The notes under the pieces were generated by a model, which was not told where the DNA came from, did not search any database, and saw only the letters and a list, made by a program, of their open reading frames with translations. A program made the translations under genes and the position numbers. From positions 264,191-328,190 of the forward strand of contig NZ_NESC01000003.1 of NCBI RefSeq assembly GCF_003063575.1: a stretch of 64,000 nt of DNA, read 5' to 3'. Each line of letters starts with the position of its first letter. Position 1 is the first letter of the stretch. Below are positions 1 to 8,275 of the stretch, in pieces. The stretch comes from Limnohabitans sp. Jir72. GTDB taxonomy: Bacteria > Pseudomonadota > Gammaproteobacteria > Burkholderiales > Burkholderiaceae_C.

Positions 1-230
1 TGTGCGAATGCCCAAGGCACGTGGCCGAACTGATCTCGCAGCTGGCCAGCTTCGAGCAGTACAGCCAGGAGTGCCTGAACAAAAGCGCCGAGGACGCGCA
101 CCTGCATGCCTACTTGAGCTCGGTCTCGGGATCGGCGCGCGCCTTGTTTGAAAAAGCACTCGAGATGGTGGCCGCGCACGAAAACATCCCGCTGCCGCAA
201 ACACCGGCATGGACCCGCACTCAGGCCTGA
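1..230 (+). CDS. C-terminal part of a possible MerR-type regulator (5' end outside window)
   Basis: An open frame enters from the left edge (codons from base 3) and stops at 230. The visible 75 or so residues begin CECPRHVAEL and continue as a helical, Ala/Glu-rich segment with no signal peptide. A 'C-x-C-P-x-H' segment followed by a helical tail resembles, from memory, the end of MerR-family regulators found beside photolyase genes in Burkholderiales (the LitR/CarH light-response group). That link is recollection plus context, not proof. The gene lies 34 bp upstream of the next gene in the same direction, so it may head the photolyase operon. A GTG at 21 is in frame but is probably internal, because the frame stays open to the window edge. 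Confidence 0.45.
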   Translation, partial: CECPRHVAELISQLASFEQYSQECLNKSAEDAHLHAYLSSVSGSARALFEKALEMVAAHENIPLPQTPAWTRTQA

Positions 231-264
231 ACGTCCCCGAGCACAACAACACCTGTCACGCTTC

Positions 265-801
265 ATGAAACCACGCATGGCCATCGCCCTGCTGTTGGCC
301 ACGGCCATCGGGGTCACCCTCAGCCACCTCCAGGTGCAAGCAACCGACCATGGTTTTTTGCTGGATGTGGACGGACGCCCTGTGGACGTCCAGGGCTGGT
401 GGTCCGACACCCTCAATGGTCTGCAACGCGACTGCGCCCGGGTGCAACGCTTGCCCACGCAAGATGCACAGCTGGCCCCAGCCTTGCACGCACTCCAAGC
501 AGAAAGCCCGCCCGCTTCACGAACAGCGCGCATCACGGCCGCTTGGGTGGCAGGTCCATGGCTGCTGGTCCAGGCCGAGTTTGACGAACTCTTGCCTGCC
601 GTGGTGCTGTTGCAATCGCACGATGGCACATGGACCGTCGTGCCGCAAGGCGTGTGGAGCGGGCAAACCCATCCGTGGCGCGCAGGCCCCTTGATCCGAA
701 GCTATCTGCAAGGCCGGGTGCCCAACGCACCAGCCACTTTGCTCAGCTGTTTTGAACCCCAGGCGATCGGCCACGCCCCAGCCGATGCCGGGCCGCATTG
801 A
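265..801 (+). CDS. Hypothetical exported protein in the photolyase operon
   Basis: Encodes 178 residues. The N-terminus, MKPRMAIALLLATAIGVTLS, is a basic start plus a hydrophobic core, consistent with a signal peptide or a single membrane anchor. The rest is a soluble domain with Trp-rich patches (GWWSD, TWTVV) and two spaced cysteines. No family is recognised. The ATG at 265 is preferred over an upstream in-frame start because it places the signal peptide at the N-terminus. The stop codon ends one base before the cryptochrome start, so the two are probably translated together. An exported protein in a light-repair operon is unexpected and its job is unknown. Confidence 0.6.
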   Translation: MKPRMAIALLLATAIGVTLSHLQVQATDHGFLLDVDGRPVDVQGWWSDTLNGLQRDCARVQRLPTQDAQLAPALHALQAESPPASRTARITAAWVAGPWLLVQAEFDELLPAVVLLQSHDGTWTVVPQGVWSGQTHPWRAGPLIRSYLQGRVPNAPATLLSCFEPQAIGHAPADAGPH

Positions 802-802
802 C

Positions 803-2356
803 ATGGGCACACAACTGGTTTGGTTCAAACGCGATTTGCGGGTGCACGACAACGCCGCCCTGAGCAGCGCCGCAGCGCTGGGGCCGGTGATGTGTGTGTA
901 CATCGTGGAGCCGTCTTACTGGCGCAGCCCGGACGCATCGCAAAGGCAGTTTGATTTTTTGCGTGAATGCCTGCGCGACCTGTTTGTGCAGCTCAAAGCC
1001 TGCGGTGTGCGGCTGCAGGTGGTGACTGGCGAAGTGACCGACGTGCTGGACCGTCTGCACCAAGCCCAAGCCTTCAGCCACCTGCACGCGCACGAAGAAA
1101 CTGGCAACGGCATGACCTTCGAGCGCGACAAGGCCGTGGCCCGGTGGTGCGCCACACACGGCGTGCAGTGGCAAGAGCACACCCAAAACGGCGTGGTGCG
1201 CAGACTGCAAAGCCGCAACACCTGGACCGATGTGTGGACGCAGCGCATGCAAGCGCCCCAGCTGAGCACGCCGGTGATCACGCCCGCCGCTTGGCCCTGG
1301 CCCGCCGAGCACTGGCCCGACTGGCAAGCCTGGGGGCTGTCCCCTGACTTGGCCCCCGAGCGGCAAACCGGCGGCAGGTCAGCGGCCTGGCACACCTTGC
1401 AGAGTTTTTTGAACTCGCGCAGCGGCCAATACCGGGGCGGCATTTCTTCACCGTTGAGCGCCGCCAGCGCCTGTTCGCGGCTGTCGCCCTACCTGAGCTG
1501 GGGGTGCCTGAGCATGCGCGAAGTGGTGCAGGCCACCGCCCACACCTTGAGCCAACCCAACCTTGACCCGTGGACCCGCAAGGGCCTGGTGGCGTTCACC
1601 AGCCGCTTGCACTGGCATTGCCACTTCATGCAAAAACTCGAGAGCGAACCCGCCATCGAGCACCGCAACATGCACCGGGGCTACGACGGTCTGCGCGAAG
1701 GCGACTGGAACGCGGCGCACTTTGAACGCTTGCGCACAGCCACCACAGGCTGGCCCTTGGTGGACGCCTGCGTGACCATGCTGCAGCAAACCGGCTGGCT
1801 CAATTTCCGCATGCGCGCCATGCTGGTGTCGGTGGCGGCGTACCCGCTGTGGCTGCACTGGCGCGAAGTCGGTCAGTGGCTGGCCGGGCAGTTTGTGGAC
1901 TACGAGCCGGGCATCCACTGGAGCCAGATGCAAATGCAGTCGGGCACCACCGGCATCAACACCACACGCGTGTACAACCCGATCAAGCAAGCGCAAGACC
2001 ACGACCCGCAAGGCGTCTTTGTGCGGCGCTGGCTGCCGGTCTTGCGCCAGGTGCCCGACACCTGGCTGTTCGAGCCCTGGAAGATGCCGCCCTCGGTGCA
2101 GGCGCAATGCGGTGTGGTGGTCGGCACCCACGTTGGCGCCCATATTGGCGCTCACTGGCCCGAACCGGTGGTGGACCTGCCCGCAGCCACACGCCAGGCC
2201 AAAGCCCTGCTGCACGCCCGCCGCAACACACCCAAAGTGCGCGAAGGCAAACAGGCCATCGTCGAACAACACGCTTCGCGGCGCGTGAAGGCGCCCAGCC
2301 CACGCCGCCGCGCAACCCCGGCCACACCCGCCGCACAGACCGAATGGGATTTTTGA
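803..2356 (+). CDS. Cryptochrome/deoxyribodipyrimidine photolyase family protein
   Basis: A 517-residue flavoprotein of the photolyase/cryptochrome superfamily. The N-terminus, QLVWFKRDLRVHDNAAL, is the standard start of the antenna-binding Rossmann domain. The C-terminal FAD domain shows SRLSPYLSWG (about residues 230-240), the TGWPLVDAC...TGWLNFRMR block (about 315-337) and the YEPGIHWSQMQMQSG / NTTRVYNPIKQ region. The tail is a basic, Pro/Ala-rich extension ending in EWDF. Enzymes of this type repair UV pyrimidine dimers with blue light, or act as photoreceptors; the sequence alone does not decide which. The start at 803 is chosen because it gives the canonical N-terminus; an in-frame ATG at 752 lies inside the previous gene. 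It is two bases from the iron-sulfur photolyase gene downstream. Confidence 0.9.
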   Translation: MGTQLVWFKRDLRVHDNAALSSAAALGPVMCVYIVEPSYWRSPDASQRQFDFLRECLRDLFVQLKACGVRLQVVTGEVTDVLDRLHQAQAFSHLHAHEETGNGMTFERDKAVARWCATHGVQWQEHTQNGVVRRLQSRNTWTDVWTQRMQAPQLSTPVITPAAWPWPAEHWPDWQAWGLSPDLAPERQTGGRSAAWHTLQSFLNSRSGQYRGGISSPLSAASACSRLSPYLSWGCLSMREVVQATAHTLSQPNLDPWTRKGLVAFTSRLHWHCHFMQKLESEPAIEHRNMHRGYDGLREGDWNAAHFERLRTATTGWPLVDACVTMLQQTGWLNFRMRAMLVSVAAYPLWLHWREVGQWLAGQFVDYEPGIHWSQMQMQSGTTGINTTRVYNPIKQAQDHDPQGVFVRRWLPVLRQVPDTWLFEPWKMPPSVQAQCGVVVGTHVGAHIGAHWPEPVVDLPAATRQAKALLHARRNTPKVREGKQAIVEQHASRRVKAPSPRRRATPATPAAQTEWDF

Positions 2357-2357
2357 C

Positions 2358-3896
2358 ATGAACGCACAGATCCGCCATCTGGTCCTCGTGCTGGGCGATC
2401 AGCTCGCCGAAGACGCCAGCGCACTGGCCAACTTTGACCCGACCCAAGATGTGGTCTGGATGGCCGAGGCCATGCAGGAGTCCACGCATGTGCCTTCGTC
2501 CAAACAGCGCATCGCCGTGTTCCTGAGCGCCATGCGGCACTTTGCGCAAACGCTGCGCGACAAGCACTGGCCGGTGGATTACAGCGAACTGGATGATCCG
2601 AGCAACAGTGGCACGTTGCACGGCGAGTTGACCCGCGCCATTGAGCGCCACCGCCCGGCTGCGCTGCTCATGACCGCGCCGGGCGACTGGCGCGTACTGC
2701 AAGCCATCAAGGCCGTGGCCAAAGCCCATGACTTGCCACTGGTGCTGCGCGACGACACCAGCTTCTTCACCACGGTGCGCGACTTTGCAGCGCACACCAA
2801 AGGCCGCAAGCAGCTGCGCATGGAGTACTGGTACCGCGAACAACGACAGCGTTTTGGCATCCTGATGGAGGGCCAACAGCCCGTTGGTGGGCAATGGAAT
2901 TTTGATGCCGACAACCGCGAATCGTTTGGCAAAAAAGGCCCGCAAAACCTGCCTGCGCCCAAGCGCTTCGCGCCCGACGAGACCACGCAAGCAGTGCTCG
3001 GTGTGGTGGCGCGGCTGTTGGCCGACGCACCCGGGCAGCTGCAAGACTTTGCCTGGCCCGTCACGCGCTCGCAAGCGCTGCAAGCTCTGCAGGACTTCAT
3101 CCAATACCGCCTGCCGCTGTTTGGCCAGTACGAAGACGCCATGTGGGCGGGCGAGCCCTGGCTCTACCACTCGCAGCTGTCGGTGTGCATGAACCTGAAG
3201 CTGCTGTCGGCCCACGAAGTGGTGCAGGCCGCACAAGACGCCTGGCGACAAGGCCATGCACCGCTGGCCGCGGTGGAAGGGTTTGTGCGCCAGATTCTGG
3301 GCTGGCGCGAATACGTGCGCGGCATCTACTGGACGCAGATGCCCGGCTACATCGACCTCAATGCACTGGACGCCCAGGAAGACCTGCCTGCATTCTTCTG
3401 GACCGGCGAGACCGACATGGCCTGCCTGCGCGATGCGCTACAGCAAACACTGCGGCACGGCTACGCGCACCACATCCAGCGCCTGATGGTGTTGGGCCTG
3501 TATGGCTTGCTGCGTGGTGTGCGGCCCCAGCAGATGCACGCGTGGTTTTTGAGCGTGTATGTGGACGCGGTAGAGTGGGTGGAACTGCCCAACACGCTGG
3601 GCATGTCGCAGTTTGGCGACGGCGGCCTGATGGCCAGCAAGCCCTATGTGGCCAGCGGCAAATACATCCAGCGCATGAGCAACCACTGCCAAGGCTGCAA
3701 GTTTGACCCCGGCCAATCCACCGGAACCACGGCCTGCCCGTACACCACGCTGTATTGGGATTTTTTAAAACGCCACCAACCACTGCTGGCGAAAAATCCG
3801 CGCATGGGCATGCAGCTCAAGAACCTGCACCGTTTGACGGAAGATGCGCTGAGTCTGATCCAAAGCCAGGCGCAGGCCCACCGCGAAAGCCATTGA
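2358..3896 (+). CDS. Iron-sulfur bacterial cryptochrome/(6-4) photolyase (FeS-BCP, PhrB/CryB type)
   Basis: A 512-residue protein beginning RHLVLVLGDQLAEDASAL, typical of the FeS-BCP subfamily, whose studied members (Agrobacterium PhrB, Rhodobacter CryB) carry a [4Fe-4S] cluster and repair (6-4) photoproducts or act as photoreceptors. Cys356, Cys444, Cys447 and Cys460 have spacings of 88, 3 and 13. These are the spacings I recall for the PhrB ligands (350/438/441/454), so the cluster is probably intact. The GMSQFGDGG...SGKYI...MSNHC region before the CxxC pair is also typical. It starts two bases after the preceding cryptochrome stop and converges on the response-regulator gene 19 bp beyond its stop. 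Confidence 0.93.
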   Translation: MNAQIRHLVLVLGDQLAEDASALANFDPTQDVVWMAEAMQESTHVPSSKQRIAVFLSAMRHFAQTLRDKHWPVDYSELDDPSNSGTLHGELTRAIERHRPAALLMTAPGDWRVLQAIKAVAKAHDLPLVLRDDTSFFTTVRDFAAHTKGRKQLRMEYWYREQRQRFGILMEGQQPVGGQWNFDADNRESFGKKGPQNLPAPKRFAPDETTQAVLGVVARLLADAPGQLQDFAWPVTRSQALQALQDFIQYRLPLFGQYEDAMWAGEPWLYHSQLSVCMNLKLLSAHEVVQAAQDAWRQGHAPLAAVEGFVRQILGWREYVRGIYWTQMPGYIDLNALDAQEDLPAFFWTGETDMACLRDALQQTLRHGYAHHIQRLMVLGLYGLLRGVRPQQMHAWFLSVYVDAVEWVELPNTLGMSQFGDGGLMASKPYVASGKYIQRMSNHCQGCKFDPGQSTGTTACPYTTLYWDFLKRHQPLLAKNPRMGMQLKNLHRLTEDALSLIQSQAQAHRESH

Positions 3897-3915
3897 ACCC
3901 AGCGTGGGTCGCCTC

Positions 3916-4599
3916 TCATTCAGGCGCATCAAAGCGGTAGCCCACGCCATACACGGTGGTCAGGACATCGGCCTGAGCGTCCACCTGCTGGATTTTCTTG
4001 CGCAGGTTTTTGACATGGGTATCGATGGTGCGGTCGCTCACCTCGCGCAGGTCGCCATGGGCGTGCGACAGCAACTGCTCACGCGAATAGACCCGGCCGG
4101 GGCGCCCCATCAACAAGCTCAGCATCCGGTACTCCACGGGCGTCAGTGGCAGGACTTGAGCGCGCCAAAAAATGCGCAGAGCATCTGCATCGATCTGCCA
4201 GACCGGCTGTTCGGGCGCGGACATCGTGCGGCCTTGTGCGCGGCGCAACAAGGCATGCACGCGGGCCATCACCTCGCGCGGACTGAAAGGTTTGCACACA
4301 TAGTCGTCCGCACCGGTTTGCAAGCCCAACAAGCGGTCAATCTCATCGACGCGGGCCGTCACCATCATGATGGGCACATCGCTGAACTGCCGCACGGCGC
4401 GGCATACGCTCACGCCGTCCATGCCAGGCAACATGCCGTCCAAGATGACCAGATCGGGGCGGTGTTTGCGGATGTCGGCCAAGGCCACCGCGCCATCGGC
4501 CACAGTGCTGGCTTGCAGGCCTTCGCAGCGCAAGTAGTCGAGCAAGAGCTGAGCAATGCGCGGATCGTCTTCCACCACCAGGACATGCGCGGGGCTCAT
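3916..4599 (-). CDS. baeR: OmpR-family response regulator (BaeR-like)
   Basis: A 227-residue two-domain regulator. The receiver domain has the acidic pair in VVEDD, the phospho-acceptor Asp54 (LVILDGMLPGMDG), the VTAR threonine and the CKPF lysine. It is followed by an OmpR/PhoB winged helix (LTPVEYRMLSLLM...YSREQLLSH...DRTIDTHVKNLRKKI, ending GVGYRF). The start at 4599 makes an ATGA overlap with the upstream kinase stop, and it places the receiver exactly at the N-terminus; longer in-frame starts run into the kinase gene. The BaeR assignment rests on overall similarity and its pairing with a BaeS-like kinase. The MipA/OmpV gene divergent from the kinase is a plausible target. Confidence 0.88.
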   Translation of the reverse strand: MSPAHVLVVEDDPRIAQLLLDYLRCEGLQASTVADGAVALADIRKHRPDLVILDGMLPGMDGVSVCRAVRQFSDVPIMMVTARVDEIDRLLGLQTGADDYVCKPFSPREVMARVHALLRRAQGRTMSAPEQPVWQIDADALRIFWRAQVLPLTPVEYRMLSLLMGRPGRVYSREQLLSHAHGDLREVSDRTIDTHVKNLRKKIQQVDAQADVLTTVYGVGYRFDAPE

Positions 4600-6080
4600 G
4601 CGGACGCCTGACTGCGCAGCACATGCGCTTTTGGGGCGGTGGGTAAATCGACGTGCACACACAAACCGCCCAAGTGCGAGGCACGCGCTTGCATATGCCC
4701 TGCATGGGCTTGCGCAATCGCTTGCGCGATGGCCAAGCCCAAACCACTGCCCCCCAAGGCACGCGTGCGCGCCGTGTCGCTTCGGTACAAAGGCTCCCAC
4801 AAACGCGGCAGCTCCTGCTCGGGCACCCCGGGCGCGGTGTCCTCGACTTCCAGATGCACGCGCTCTTGCACAAGACGCACGCTCAGCACCACCTGGCCTG
4901 GGGACTGGGTGTAACGGATGCTGTTTTCGAGCAAGTTCACGCACAGCTGCTCGATGCGCGCGGCATCCCAGCAAACTCGCCCCAAGTCATGCACCAAGAC
5001 CAATTGCAAATCCAGGCCTTGTTGATGTGCGCGTGCAGCATAACGGCTCACCAGCTGGCGCAGCATGTCTGCGGGATCGAGCCACTGGAAATCACAAGGC
5101 AAGGCCTGCAAATCGGCCACCGCCAGGAGGTGCAAGTCATTGACCAATTTGCCCAAATGACGAACATCGTTGCGCAAGACTTGCACCGCATCGGGCGTCA
5201 GGGGGCGCACCCCATCGCACAGGGCTTCGATGTCGCCTTGCATCACCGTCAAGGGGGTACGCAACTCGTGCGAAATGTCGGCCAACCAGCGCCTGCGCGA
5301 TTGCTCCAGCGTTTGCAAACTCTCGGCCATGCGGTTGATGTGCAACACCACGTCGCCGATTTCATCGGTGTTGACCTTGTGCACGACGCTGGCGTCCAGA
5401 CGCACCGAAAAATCCCCCATGGCCAGCTGCCGAGAAGTCTTGGCCACCGCCTCCAGGGGCTTGACCCAGCGCCTGGCCAACCAGGCCGCACTGAGCAAAG
5501 CCAGCAGCACCAGCCCCAGCGATGCGCCCGCGATGACGCCGTATTGCTGGTACAAAAAGTGGGAGCCCCCAGCGTCGACCTCATCGCTGCGCTCCAACCG
5601 GACCCAGGCCACATGCAGATCGCCCTGACGCACCGGGCGGTCCACGTGCCCGGCGGCCGATGACCGCGCTTGGCGGCCCAACAAAAGTTGCCCATCGAGT
5701 CCGCGCACCGACAGGCGCTCGGGCCAGGCCGCAGGCGGGGCGGGCGGCGGCGGGCGCCATGCTCCCCCAACTCCGGGCGGCTCATGCCCCGGTGGCGGCC
5801 CGCGATGGGGGGCGGGCGCATCCTGCGGCAAACCCTGAAACCCATTGAGCAAGGCGTGCATCGACAAGTCTTGCAGCTGCACAGCGGGCTGAACCTTGCT
5901 GTTGAGTCGGCTTTCCAGATAGTCCCTGAACGCTTCCAGCTGAACCACTTCACGGGCGGCCAGGTATTCGCCAAAGCCATGCCGCAAATTCCAAGCGGTC
6001 AGTCCGCCCAAGGCAAGCACCGCCAGCAGGGCAAAGCTGAGCATCAGCAAAGAAAGTTTGTGTACAAGCCGCAAGCGCAT
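4596..6080 (-). CDS. baeS: Membrane sensor histidine kinase (BaeS-like)
   Basis: A 494-residue kinase. Membrane segments lie at about residues 8-30 and 181-202 and flank a periplasmic sensor of about 150 residues. A HAMP domain follows (about 203-255), then the H-box ADISHELRTPL with His271, an N-box (NLLENSIRYTQ) and an ATP lid with GGSGLGLAI. Autophosphorylation at His271 would feed the overlapping response regulator. The sensor contains an unusual Pro/Gly-rich stretch at about 88-119 (runs such as RGPPPGHEPPG and PPPPAPP). The ATG at 6080 is chosen because it starts just before the first membrane helix. BaeS proteins sense envelope stress; that role here is inference. Confidence 0.87.
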   Translation of the reverse strand: MRLRLVHKLSLLMLSFALLAVLALGGLTAWNLRHGFGEYLAAREVVQLEAFRDYLESRLNSKVQPAVQLQDLSMHALLNGFQGLPQDAPAPHRGPPPGHEPPGVGGAWRPPPPAPPAAWPERLSVRGLDGQLLLGRQARSSAAGHVDRPVRQGDLHVAWVRLERSDEVDAGGSHFLYQQYGVIAGASLGLVLLALLSAAWLARRWVKPLEAVAKTSRQLAMGDFSVRLDASVVHKVNTDEIGDVVLHINRMAESLQTLEQSRRRWLADISHELRTPLTVMQGDIEALCDGVRPLTPDAVQVLRNDVRHLGKLVNDLHLLAVADLQALPCDFQWLDPADMLRQLVSRYAARAHQQGLDLQLVLVHDLGRVCWDAARIEQLCVNLLENSIRYTQSPGQVVLSVRLVQERVHLEVEDTAPGVPEQELPRLWEPLYRSDTARTRALGGSGLGLAIAQAIAQAHAGHMQARASHLGGLCVHVDLPTAPKAHVLRSQASA

Positions 6081-6248
6081 GGTGGGTATCGAATCGGAGG
6101 CCCGAGTAAAGCCGAACAATGTGAAGGAACTGTGTGCCCCTTCCACCAACGAACTTTACACACACCGCACATGGCCTTGACTGGGGCTGCCCACAATCGC
6201 CTCCGATCGTCGCAACTGTCTTGCGGCGACATTCCCTTAAGAGGTTCC

Positions 6249-7058
6249 ATGCCATCACACATCTCCCCTGGCCCCACACACGCCAAGCTCTTGCTCGCTT
6301 GGAGTTGCATCGGTTTGGCGATCGCCTCACACGCGCAAGGCGTAGATGACGAGGCCTGGCATTTCAGTGCCGGTATGGGTGTCATGTCGCAAGCCAAATA
6401 CCCTGGCAGCAGTGAAACCCGCACGGGCGCAATGCCCACATTCAGCGCCAGCCATGGCCGCTGGCAAATCGGTGCCATCCCCGGTGCCGGTGTGCCACTG
6501 GGGGTGAACTACACCTTGGTGCAGGACGGCCCCTGGCGTTTGGGTGTCGGTGTGGGCACAGGTTTGGGCCCATCACGGGGCGCCAACGATGGCAGCAGCT
6601 TTGCCAAATTGGGATCGATTGAACAAACCACCTGGGGCTCGGTATCGGGCAGTTACACGCTGGGTGCAGTGGCCGCCAGCGCCAGCATTGTGAGCGATGC
6701 AGGCGGACACCAGCAAGGCACACGCGCCATGCTGGACGTGGTGTACCGAACTCGGCCCACAGACCGCTTGTCGTTGAGCGTGGGCCCCGGCCTGACCTGG
6801 ATGGACAGCCGCTACGCCAGCACCTACTACGGCGTGAGCGCCCAACAAAGTGCCACCACGGGTTATGCCGCTTACCAAGCGGGCGCCGGTTTGAACGCCC
6901 TGCGGCTCAGCGCCGGTGCGGACTACCAACTCACACGCGAATGGGGCCTGTCGGCCAAGTTGGGGCTGACACAACTGCAGGGCGATGCGGCCAGCAGCCC
7001 CACTGTGGACAAGAAAAACCAGACCAGTTACGGCCTGTTTGCCCATTACCGTTTTTGA
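6249..7058 (+). CDS. MipA/OmpV family outer-membrane protein
   Basis: A 269-residue exported protein. The signal peptide (LLLAWSCIGLAIASHAQG) is followed by the family opening WHFSAGMGVMSQAKYPGS, alternating beta-strand segments and a C-terminal phenylalanine (GLFAHYRF) as expected for an outer-membrane barrel. MipA/OmpV proteins include the E. coli MltA-interacting protein and the Vibrio OmpV porin; many sit beside two-component systems. Here the gene is divergent from the BaeSR-like pair across 168 bp, which suggests control by that system. Its 3' end overlaps the convergent YHYH lipoprotein gene by 13 bp. Confidence 0.88.
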   Translation: MPSHISPGPTHAKLLLAWSCIGLAIASHAQGVDDEAWHFSAGMGVMSQAKYPGSSETRTGAMPTFSASHGRWQIGAIPGAGVPLGVNYTLVQDGPWRLGVGVGTGLGPSRGANDGSSFAKLGSIEQTTWGSVSGSYTLGAVAASASIVSDAGGHQQGTRAMLDVVYRTRPTDRLSLSVGPGLTWMDSRYASTYYGVSAQQSATTGYAAYQAGAGLNALRLSAGADYQLTREWGLSAKLGLTQLQGDAASSPTVDKKNQTSYGLFAHYRF

Positions 7059-8275
7059 GCTGACCCGGTCATGGGCATGCCCATGGCCCCGGCACTGCGG
7101 GCCTGATCTGGCGAGTAGCAAAAGCCCGCCGCTTCGGCCGCAGCCCATTGCCGGGCGGGCACATGCCCGGCATAGCAGCGCATGGCCGCGTGGTGTTGCA
7201 CCACGCCGCTGGGCAGCACGTAGTGGTAAATGCCTTGCGGGAATTCAGGGGTGGGGCTGGTGATGCCATTGCAGCCGTCCAACGTGGTCGGATCGATTCT
7301 TTGGCCCTGCATGTCGCGATCGCCATAAATCGGAAAGCCGTCGAGCGCCACCCCAATCAAGTGCGACGGCTGATCCGGGCGGTCCACCAAGGCGGTCACG
7401 CAATCGGAATGTCCGTGGTAGTGGTAGCTGTTGCCCGCATTGGCCGGGGTCGGATGGCCACTGCAGCGGTCCAGGAAACCAGCAAGCGTGGGCTGACCAT
7501 CGATACCTTTGTAGCGATGAACCACGTGGTCATTGAGAGCAGTGGCACGGTGCCCGGCAATTTCAGCGGCCTTGTACAAGGTCGCCCCAGAAATCATCCA
7601 GCCGATCACCCCGTTGTTGGTGGCGGTGGCCACTGGCGCCTTGCGCGGGCAAATGCTCACGCTGAAAGGCTCGTGCACAGCCGGCCCCTCATAGGCGCGC
7701 AGGACCAGCGGCATCTGGCTGATGGCGGTTTTCGTCACCACCAGGGACTTGGCTGCTGGGTCTGTGCTGGCGGACTGAACAAGCAGCGGTGCCAGATAGA
7801 CGGGCTCAAGCTCGTGCACAGGCCGGGGCGCAGGCAGCACAGTCATGGTGCATTCGGAAGGGAAGCTCACCGACATGCCCCGCGCCCAAGGCGCGGCGCG
7901 GTAAATGGCCGCCAGCGATTGCGCCGCCGATGCCTGCGACATGACTGCCTGCGCGCCAGATGGCGCCCCCGTGCCCGAGGCATTGCTGGCAGTGACCTGG
8001 CACTGGTAGCGCGTGCCTGCGGACAGCCCATGCACCGTGACCGGGCTACTGGCGGCCTGCGCAGTCAATCGCTCACCGGCACCGCTGCAGCTGGCGGTGT
8101 AAGCAGAAATAGGGCTGCGCCCCGCGTTCAGCGGCGCACGCCAAGACAAGCGCACGCTGGCCAGACCGGGCTCGGCCCGCCACAACAGCGGTGCACCAGG
8201 CAAGGCACTGCGCTCGCACCCGGCCAGCAAAGCGAGCGCGCCACACCAGACTGCAGCGAAGGGAATGCGTGCCAT
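7046..8275 (-). CDS. Lipoprotein with fibronectin type III and YHYH domains
   Basis: A 409-residue protein. A lipobox LLAGC puts lipidated Cys20 at the mature N-terminus. Residues about 30-115 look like a fibronectin type III module (LSWRAPLNAGRSPISAYTA...GLSAGTRYQCQVTASNASG). The C-terminal half carries the YHYH signature: NSYHYHGHSDC, then LIGVALDGFPIYG and GIYHYVLP. YHYH proteins are extracellular or periplasmic, of poorly known function, and are often found near oxidoreductases; the clustered histidines suggest metal binding. The start codon follows the multicopper oxidase stop directly, so the two are co-transcribed and presumably work together in the envelope. Confidence 0.85.
   Translation of the reverse strand: MARIPFAAVWCGALALLAGCERSALPGAPLLWRAEPGLASVRLSWRAPLNAGRSPISAYTASCSGAGERLTAQAASSPVTVHGLSAGTRYQCQVTASNASGTGAPSGAQAVMSQASAAQSLAAIYRAAPWARGMSVSFPSECTMTVLPAPRPVHELEPVYLAPLLVQSASTDPAAKSLVVTKTAISQMPLVLRAYEGPAVHEPFSVSICPRKAPVATATNNGVIGWMISGATLYKAAEIAGHRATALNDHVVHRYKGIDGQPTLAGFLDRCSGHPTPANAGNSYHYHGHSDCVTALVDRPDQPSHLIGVALDGFPIYGDRDMQGQRIDPTTLDGCNGITSPTPEFPQGIYHYVLPSGVVQHHAAMRCYAGHVPARQWAAAEAAGFCYSPDQARSAGAMGMPMTGSAQKR

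Noticed and set aside
6177..6197. TTGACT and CACAAT as promoter hexamers before the mipA-like gene.
   Set aside because: The spacer is only nine bases, too short for a sigma-70 promoter.
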